From a virus: 43,894 nt of DNA. The position numbers and the translations under genes are program-made. Position 1 is the stretch's first letter, and every line of letters starts with the position of its first letter. Below are positions 39,868-43,894 of the stretch, piece by piece. Where the stretch lies: the IMG/VR virus record IMGVR_UViG_3300031616_000013, positions 1-43,894 of that record, one strand, 5' to 3'. The notes below the pieces were generated by a model. The model had not been told where the DNA came from, did no database searches, and saw only the letters and a list, made by a program, of their open reading frames with translations.

Positions 39868-40429
39868 TTCCTTGTCCTTTCGATACGGTTTGCCTGATGC
39901 GATTGCGCCACGTGGCGAGCCAATCCAACTTGGTCCCACGTGACCCTGGCAGTGCTGCCCAATAGTCCACGAACTCATCCCAGAGCGATGCGACGCGGCC
40001 GGCTGGCACGCCGAGCTTGATCGCCTCGTCGATAAACGGTTGCGTCAGCCACTCACCGGTCTTGAGCCGCGTGCCCCTCGCGCGCGCAACCACCTCTCTC
40101 TTGCTTTCTTTCTTCAAGGGGTCTTCAGAAAGTAAGAAAGAAGAAGTAAGTAAGTCGCGCGTAGAAGCCTCGTTACGTAACGGTTGCGTAACGGTTACGG
40201 TCTCGGTTGCCACATCGTTTGCTTTGGCAACCTGTTGAAGTTTCAAGCGATTTCTGTAGTTTCTCATTCTGACGCGAGACTGTTCACGCGTAACATTACG
40301 TAACGGTTGCGTAACGGTTACGTCACTGTTACGCGTAACGGTCTCCAGTGCGCGAGCAGCCATCAGGATCGCGTCGAGAGGGTAATTCTCCAGCAACATT
40401 TTCTCGACAAGATCGGAGACCGGCGTCAT
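39734..40429 (-). CDS. Putative replication-initiation protein, 231 aa
   Basis: N-terminus SDLVEKMLLENYPLDAILMA is a small helical domain; then two copies of VTVTQPLRN (encoded by the 27-bp repeat pair), a basic RVRMRNYRNRLK, and a C-terminal helical domain (FIDEAIKLGVPAGRVASLWD...DYWAALPG...DWLATWRNRIRQ) of the kind found at the end of phage replication proteins. A replication protein carrying its own origin inside the gene would parallel lambda O. No helicase or primase is encoded, so host machinery must be loaded. Confidence 0.6.
   Translation of the reverse strand: MTPVSDLVEKMLLENYPLDAILMAARALETVTRNSDVTVTQPLRNVTREQSRVRMRNYRNRLKLQQVAKANDVATETVTVTQPLRNEASTRDLLTSSFLLSEDPLKKESKREVVARARGTRLKTGEWLTQPFIDEAIKLGVPAGRVASLWDEFVDYWAALPGSRGTKLDWLATWRNRIRQTVSKGQGNGKTSPDHSLGGFSGLAAKLRRKIAEDEAAADQDAARGEPYDRH
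40172..40339. repeat. Iteron-like cluster of CGTAAC/GTTACG, putative origin
   Basis: Ten hexamers CGTAAC or its complement occur in 168 bases, at 40172, 40176, 40187, 40194, 40289, 40299, 40310, 40317, 40328 and 40334. A perfect 27-bp direct repeat (40173-40199 and 40296-40322) is 123 bases, exactly 41 codons, apart. CGTAACGGTTACG and GTTACGCGTAAC are perfect palindromes. All lie inside the replication-like gene. Confidence 0.75.
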
Positions 40430-40445
40430 TCCTGATGGGCTCCTT

Positions 40446-40820
40446 TCACGCTGGCCAATTCGTTCGCAGCGTCACACGCACGCCCTTGACCATGGCCCAG
40501 CGCATGGAGAAATCACGCACGATCGGCCGGTGGTCGCCCTGGATCACGCCATGGGTGACGAGCAGATCCATTGTCGCTTTCTCGCGGTTGCAGAGGTCCC
40601 AGGTGTCGGAGCTCTCCTGCAGGCTCACCTCGATCAGCACGGAGACTGGCCCCTTGATGCGCGGCGGGCGCTGGCGCAGCAGATCCCAGCCGGCGCGGGT
40701 CTCCCACGCCCTGTAGGGCTCGCTCTTGACGCGGCGGCGGCCAACGCCAACGAACAGATTGTTGGCCGTCGGCGGCATCGGCAGGTCGATCGTGATCGTG
40801 GTGTCGACGAGCGCGTCCAT
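40446..40820 (-). CDS. rusA: RusA-family Holliday junction resolvase, 124 aa
   Basis: Resolves branched DNA before packaging. The start at 40820 overlaps the gcrA stop (TGATG). LPMPPTANNLFVGVGRRRV then SEPYRAWE is the RusA N-terminal motif; the acidic site is seen in DTWDLCNREKATMDLLVTHG (Asp72/Asp75, Asn78, Lys81, Asp85) and VIQGDHRPI (Asp96). Usual length for RusA (about 120). It fits with the phage's own exonuclease/Sak4-like recombination pair. Confidence 0.88.
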   Translation of the reverse strand: MDALVDTTITIDLPMPPTANNLFVGVGRRRVKSEPYRAWETRAGWDLLRQRPPRIKGPVSVLIEVSLQESSDTWDLCNREKATMDLLVTHGVIQGDHRPIVRDFSMRWAMVKGVRVTLRTNWPA

Positions 40821-41317
40821 CAGTTGCGATGCCTCCGCGGTTCCAGCGCGCGGTAGGCGAGCGCACAGTGGTCCGGGCAATAGACCTGACCCGGTTCCTG
40901 CGGCTCATTGCAGAACAGGAATGGCCCGTCCCCACTCGGCCACTTGCAGCCATCCGGCACCAGATCGAGCAGCGGGACGTGCCCAGGCCGTGGATCGGGC
41001 CGGAGCACGAATGATGCGGGTGCCGCCTTGCACGCACTGGCGGCCTTCCTGACCGCGATGTCGGGGCGCTGGTCCGGGGTGGTCCGCGGCTTGCGCGGCA
41101 ATTTGGGCCTCCGGACCGCTGCGATCTTGGGCGGCGCCAGCGGCATCTTCTCCCGACGCGCTTTACCGATTACCGAGCACCGGGTGAATGTCGTGCGAAA
41201 CTCGCTGTTCACCTCAGCTGCGGCCATCGCAGCTGACAATCCGGCCGCGAGATGACCACGGAGCGATTCGACCCACTCCTGCTTCCAGAACACCGTACCT
41301 TCGCGTGATCCGCTCAT
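40820..41317 (-). CDS. gcrA: GcrA-like cell-cycle regulator, 165 aa
   Basis: GcrA binds sigma70 and, in Caulobacter, methylated GANTC promoters. Seen: WKQEWVESLRGHLAAGLSAA and TRCSVIGKARR (49-55), the DNA-binding part; then a Lys/Pro/Arg linker; then CKWPSGDGPFLFCNEPQEPG and VYCPDHCALAYR with Cys124, Cys136, Cys147 and His150, the C-terminal sigma-binding/zinc-like motif. Alphaproteobacterial signature; phage copies could redirect host promoters. Confidence 0.88.
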   Translation of the reverse strand: MSGSREGTVFWKQEWVESLRGHLAAGLSAAMAAAEVNSEFRTTFTRCSVIGKARREKMPLAPPKIAAVRRPKLPRKPRTTPDQRPDIAVRKAASACKAAPASFVLRPDPRPGHVPLLDLVPDGCKWPSGDGPFLFCNEPQEPGQVYCPDHCALAYRALEPRRHRN

Positions 41318-41562
41318 GCCGCCCCCCGCAATGCCTGCCGCTCTCTCGCCGCTGCCTGCTTCAGCCGCTTCACGACGCGGCCGAGCAACTCACGCTCGAC
41401 CATGACGTATCCGGGCTTGAGCGCGGCCATGAAGCGCGCCTCGTCGAGTTGAAAGCCGACCACCGGAGCCAGGGAGTATGGTTCGGCGGCCGGCCCATCC
41501 GCCGCGCCTGATGCCGCGACGAATTCGTGATTGAATGTTGGAGGTGGTGGTAACGGGGTCAT
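41314..41562 (-). CDS. Hypothetical protein, 82 aa
   Basis: ATG 41562 with AAGGAGG before it; overlaps the repressor stop and the gcrA start by four bases each. Pro-rich N-terminus (MTPLPPPPTFNHEF), then ALKPGYVMVERELLGRVVKR and a basic helix. No family recognised. Coupled between repressor and gcrA. Confidence 0.65.
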   Translation of the reverse strand: MTPLPPPPTFNHEFVAASGAADGPAAEPYSLAPVVGFQLDEARFMAALKPGYVMVERELLGRVVKRLKQAAARERQALRGAA

Positions 41563-41768
41563 TCGGACGCCTCCTTGAAATTGAAAAGGGACGGCAAAAC
41601 GTCCTTGTCTATTGCCGCGAGAGCTTTTCGGAGCAGAAGATAATTCGCCGGCGGGATCTTGCCGGCAGCTCGCCATTGGCTCACGGCGCCGTCCACAACG
41701 CCCACGATACGAGCAACTGCGCCGGTGCCGCCGAGAGCTTCAACCAGGTCGTCGACTGTTTTGATCAT
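41559..41768 (-). CDS. Small HTH repressor, carph-isopro type, 69 aa
   Basis: ATG 41768 is used; the longer frame to 41846 crosses the promoter region. DDLVEALGGTGAVARIVGVV then DGAVSQWRAAGKIPPANYLL is a carph-isopro/Cro-like HTH (helix 2 about 15-22, recognition helix 26-34). It diverges from the rightward recombination operon with a palindrome between them, the layout of an immunity switch. A -10 at 41774-41779 puts transcription start at the ATG, hence a leaderless message as for lambda cI. Confidence 0.78.
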   Translation of the reverse strand: MIKTVDDLVEALGGTGAVARIVGVVDGAVSQWRAAGKIPPANYLLLRKALAAIDKDVLPSLFNFKEASE

Positions 41769-41773
41769 GGTGC

Positions 41774-41803
41774 TATCTAATTGGCGCGGTATAAGGGCGT
41801 CAA
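41774..41803 (-). promoter_or_regulatory. Leftward promoter of repressor operon
   Basis: On the minus strand TTGACG (41803-41798), 18-base spacer, TAGATA (41779-41774). The predicted start is near 41767, at the repressor ATG itself. Confidence 0.55.
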
Positions 41804-41816
41804 GAAAAACTTTATC

Positions 41817-41831
41817 ATTTCTAAAAGAAAT
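41817..41831. promoter_or_regulatory. Operator-like palindrome ATTTCT-AAA-AGAAAT
   Basis: Perfect 6-bp inverted repeat with 3-bp centre, two bases from the rightward -35 and between the two divergent promoters. Best candidate site for the adjacent HTH protein. Confidence 0.6.
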
Positions 41832-41833
41832 CG

Positions 41834-41863
41834 TTGACAGGTTCATACGAGCTAAAATAGGAT
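41834..41863 (+). promoter_or_regulatory. Rightward early promoter
   Basis: TTGACA 41834-41839, 18-base spacer, TAGGAT 41858-41863. Drives the recombination operon from 41891. Upstream TATCATTTC (41813-41821) resembles TAACATTTC in the other two rightward promoters and stands 45 bases before the -10, against 46 there. Confidence 0.65.
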
Positions 41864-41890
41864 ACTCCCATCAAACACGGGGAGCTGGAC

Positions 41891-41998
41891 ATGTCACTCA
41901 CTCTTGCCGACAAAATCATCTGCATCCTGTCCGCCATGCTCGCGGCGCCGGTCATCGCCGTGCTCGCTGGCCTCGTGTTCGGCGGGGTTGGCGTCTGA
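41891..41998 (+). CDS. Membrane micro-protein, 35 aa
   Basis: ATG 41891 after GGGGAGC. Almost entirely one hydrophobic segment (ICILSAMLAAPVIAVLAGLV). Its size and type match the 35-aa membrane peptide at 4164. First gene of the early operon; could act on the host envelope. Stop overlaps the next ATG. Confidence 0.6.
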   Translation: MSLTLADKIICILSAMLAAPVIAVLAGLVFGGVGV

Positions 41999-42240
41999 TG
42001 GCCGCTCCCCGAGGCTGGAATTCATGGACGAGCCGCGAGATTGCGCAGCTCAGACGGATCTATGCGGGATCGACGCCGGCCCAACTGAAGGCCGCGTTTC
42101 CGGATCATTCAATCAAATCGATCCGCTCGACCGCAAGTGATTATGCAATCAGCAAGGACTTCGGCGCCCGCAAATGGCGCAGGATCGCCGCTGCGCATGT
42201 CCCGAGTTGTGATTTCGCCGTTGCTCTGAGGAGGATCTGA
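41998..42240 (+). CDS. SANT/Myb-like HTH protein, 80 aa
   Basis: WNSWTSREIAQLRRIYAGST and FPDHSIKSIRSTASDYAISK give a Trp-containing three-helix fold of the Myb/SANT or GcrA-N type. Basic C-terminal part. Early-expressed DNA-binding regulator. ATG overlaps the preceding stop. Confidence 0.65.
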   Translation: MAAPRGWNSWTSREIAQLRRIYAGSTPAQLKAAFPDHSIKSIRSTASDYAISKDFGARKWRRIAAAHVPSCDFAVALRRI

Positions 42241-42557
42241 TGAGCGCGCATTGTTCAATCATCCCGAGCGTCAATTATTACGTGGTCATGGAGGACTTTG
42301 GCCGCAAAGGTCGGCAGGCTCAGCCCGATCCTGAACTGACGCGCGCGAACATCGTCGAGAACATCCGCACCAAGCAGTACGGCCAGATCGCGTTCATCCA
42401 CCATATCCACTCTGACGGCTGGGACGATGTGACTAATGAACTTTTGCGCGAGGCTGGGTTCTACAGCGAGCCGACCGAGCACGATCGCATCATGTCGAAG
42501 TTTGACGCGCTGGTCGCGAGCCTGGATCACAAGCGGGACCATGCCAAGAACCTCTGA
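42240..42557 (+). CDS. Hypothetical protein, 105 aa
   Basis: One-base overlap with the previous gene. Alpha/beta with YYVVMEDFGRKGRQAQPDPE, IRTKQYGQIAFIHHIHSDGW and DVTNELLREAGF. The middle part recalls small phage proteins found beside recombination exonucleases. Unrecognised. Confidence 0.65.
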   Translation: MSAHCSIIPSVNYYVVMEDFGRKGRQAQPDPELTRANIVENIRTKQYGQIAFIHHIHSDGWDDVTNELLREAGFYSEPTEHDRIMSKFDALVASLDHKRDHAKNL

Positions 42558-42565
42558 GGACCACA

Positions 42566-43471
42566 ATGAAGATCACCGAACCCGGAATTTATCGCGACGT
42601 CTCGGAGGAGGATTACCGCTCCGACCCATGTCCGATCCCGTCGCTCACGCAGTCGCTCGCCAAGATCATCATTGAGCGATCTCCTGAACATGCGTGGACC
42701 GAGTGCAAGAGCCTCAACGCGGATCACGAATCCGATGACGATCCGAAGTTCGACTTGGGCAACGCCGCGCACAGGATCATTCTCGGCCGTGGCAAGGAGT
42801 TCGAAATTCTGGACTTCGATAGCTGGCGTACCAAGGCGGCCAAGGAAGCCCGCAACGAGGCTGCGGAACAAGGCAAGATCGGAATTCTGCTGTCACAGTT
42901 CGACCGCGCCGTCGAGATGGCAGAGCGCATGCGGGCGCAGCTCGACCGGCACGAGGACCGCGACGCCTTCACCAGCGGCCGCGCAGAGGTGATGATCGCG
43001 TGGGAGGAGGACGGCATCTGGTTCCGGTCGCTGATCGACTGGCTACATGACGATTTGCGGACGGTGGATGATTTCAAATCGACCGGCATGTCCGTCGCCG
43101 AGCACATTCTCGGAATCCGCGCTGAGGCCGGCGGCTGGCACATCCAAGCGGCGTTTATCGAGCGCGGCCTCGACATCCTCGACCCTGCCAACGCCGGTCG
43201 CCGTTGCTTCCGCTTCATTGCCCAGGAGACTGACGATCCGTTTGCGCTCAACGTCATGCACATGACGGAGCACTGGATGGAGATGGGAAGGCGCAAAGTC
43301 AATACTGCGGTCAGCATCTGGCGCCAGTGCATCGAAAGCGACAAGTGGCCGGGATATCCGCGGCACAGCGTCACGCCGGAATATCCGAAGTACAAGGAAA
43401 CGCAGTGGCTTGAGAGGGAACTAGCCGGCGAGTTCGAGAACAACGACCCAACTCTGATCATGGCGGGCTGA
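42566..43471 (+). CDS. PD-(D/E)XK exonuclease, RecE/Cas4-like, 301 aa
   Basis: Processes DNA ends for recombination. Seen: PIPSLTQSLAKIII near 24-37, the conserved GNAAHRIILG (65-74), Glu141 in the RAEVMIAWEE strand, then WFRSLIDWL (Asp158) and TVDDFKST (Asp169-x-Lys171), the PD-(D/E)XK core, and WHIQAAFIERG (Gln194) as the QxxxY-like motif. This is the phage DUF3799/PDDEXK group (RecE-type). Followed one base later by the Sak4-like ATPase gene, making a two-part recombination set. Confidence 0.82.
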   Translation: MKITEPGIYRDVSEEDYRSDPCPIPSLTQSLAKIIIERSPEHAWTECKSLNADHESDDDPKFDLGNAAHRIILGRGKEFEILDFDSWRTKAAKEARNEAAEQGKIGILLSQFDRAVEMAERMRAQLDRHEDRDAFTSGRAEVMIAWEEDGIWFRSLIDWLHDDLRTVDDFKSTGMSVAEHILGIRAEAGGWHIQAAFIERGLDILDPANAGRRCFRFIAQETDDPFALNVMHMTEHWMEMGRRKVNTAVSIWRQCIESDKWPGYPRHSVTPEYPKYKETQWLERELAGEFENNDPTLIMAG

Positions 43472-43472
43472 C

Positions 43473-43894
43473 ATGAACTACCAGGCACAACCGGCGACGC
43501 GCGGCGAAGAGCCATTGTTGCTCGGCATGATCGGCCCGCCAGGTGGTGGCAAGACCCTGAGCGCATTGCTGCTCGCCCAGGGCATCCAGTCCGTGCGCGG
43601 CGGCGACATCCATGTGATCGACACCGAGGGCGGCCGATCACGCAAGTACAATGATCAGGTTTCGTTCAAGATCGTGGAACTGATGAATGCAAAGTCCGAT
43701 GCTTTGCTTGAGGCTATCCGCGCCCAGATCGAGGCAAATCCCGCAGCTATCATCGTCGATAGCATGTCGGACGAGCATGAGATGTATCTTGAATGGCATG
43801 ACGCCGAGGTCAAGAACTTCGGCGGTAATGAGTGGGCAGCGTGGTCGAGGCCGAAGGCCGCCCGCAAGAAACTGATTTCCGGCATCCTCAAGAT
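43473..43894 (+). CDS. Sak4-like recombination ATPase, N-terminal part (continues at 3)
   Basis: N-terminal 140 residues of the protein completed by 3-707. Walker A GPPGGGKT at 21-28 and Walker B AAIIVDS with Asp96 mark a RecA-fold ATPase of the AAA_24/Sak4 group; between them HVIDTEGGRSRKY is the conserved strand with sensor-like Asp/Glu. Start is one base after the exonuclease stop. The frame crosses the 126-bp overlap unbroken, proving circularity or permutation. Confidence 0.82.
   Translation, partial: MNYQAQPATRGEEPLLLGMIGPPGGGKTLSALLLAQGIQSVRGGDIHVIDTEGGRSRKYNDQVSFKIVELMNAKSDALLEAIRAQIEANPAAIIVDSMSDEHEMYLEWHDAEVKNFGGNEWAAWSRPKAARKKLISGILK
43769..43894. repeat. Terminal direct repeat, right copy
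   Basis: Identical to 2-127. See left copy. Confidence 0.95.

Noticed and set aside
1-43894. tRNA genes, CRISPR array, insertion sequence, integrase with att site
   Set aside because: No T-arm plus acceptor pairing, spaced repeats, transposase or recombinase motif was found by eye; a tRNAscan-SE or HMM search could still find a degenerate one.

Overview
The window is a complete tailed-phage genome. Bases 2-127 recur exactly at 43769-43894 (126 bp), and the gene cut at the right edge continues in frame at the left edge. The contig is therefore a closed circle or circularly permuted molecule of 43,768 unique bases. The virion set (T7-type head-tail connector portal, scaffold, capsid, tubular tail adaptor, long nozzle-like protein, large internal proteins, no tape measure, no major tail-tube protein) points to a short-tailed podovirus-like member of Caudoviricetes. 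A phage-borne GcrA-like regulator and GC-rich codon use suggest an alphaproteobacterial host, probably rhizobium-like; the host is inferred. No integrase, DNA polymerase, helicase, tRNA, IS element or CRISPR array was seen.

Layout. (1) 35.9 kb down to 6.96 kb, leftward: late genes in the order terminase small and large subunits, head genes, portal, Bbp19-like protein, scaffold, capsid, glycosyltransferase-like protein, tail adaptor, nozzle, three internal proteins, fibre, beta-helix spike, endolysin, and a set of small membrane or export proteins. (2) 36.7-38.3 kb, rightward: small regulators and unknown genes. (3) 41.77-38.18 kb, leftward: a tightly overlapping operon starting with a small HTH repressor, then GcrA, RusA, a replication-like protein and small genes. 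(4) 41.89 kb to the end and on to 6.96 kb, rightward: recombination genes (PD-(D/E)XK exonuclease plus Sak4-like ATPase), then about 20 small accessory genes including a DpdA-like DNA base-exchange enzyme and an AP2-like protein. Regions 1 and 4 converge at 6955/6960.

Non-coding signals stand out. A 10-bp word, CGGTGTGTTG, occurs seven times, always at gene junctions and always pointing into the next unit. At four sites its TTG lies 35-37 bases before a start codon without a Shine-Dalgarno, which suggests a phage late-promoter family with leaderless mRNAs. Two rightward promoters share TGTAACATTTCGTGAT at the same distance from their -35 boxes. Three leaders in the 37-38 kb operon carry hairpins with different stems but the same GTTGGCGC top, each followed by CTAGAGGA. 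A dense cluster of CGTAAC/GTTACG repeats inside the replication-like gene looks like an origin.

Working model: a circularising phage with an early rightward recombination/accessory operon, a leftward replication/regulator operon under a small repressor, and a late leftward virion-lysis operon punctuated by its own promoter word. Without an integrase the repressor implies either episomal maintenance or simple timing control.
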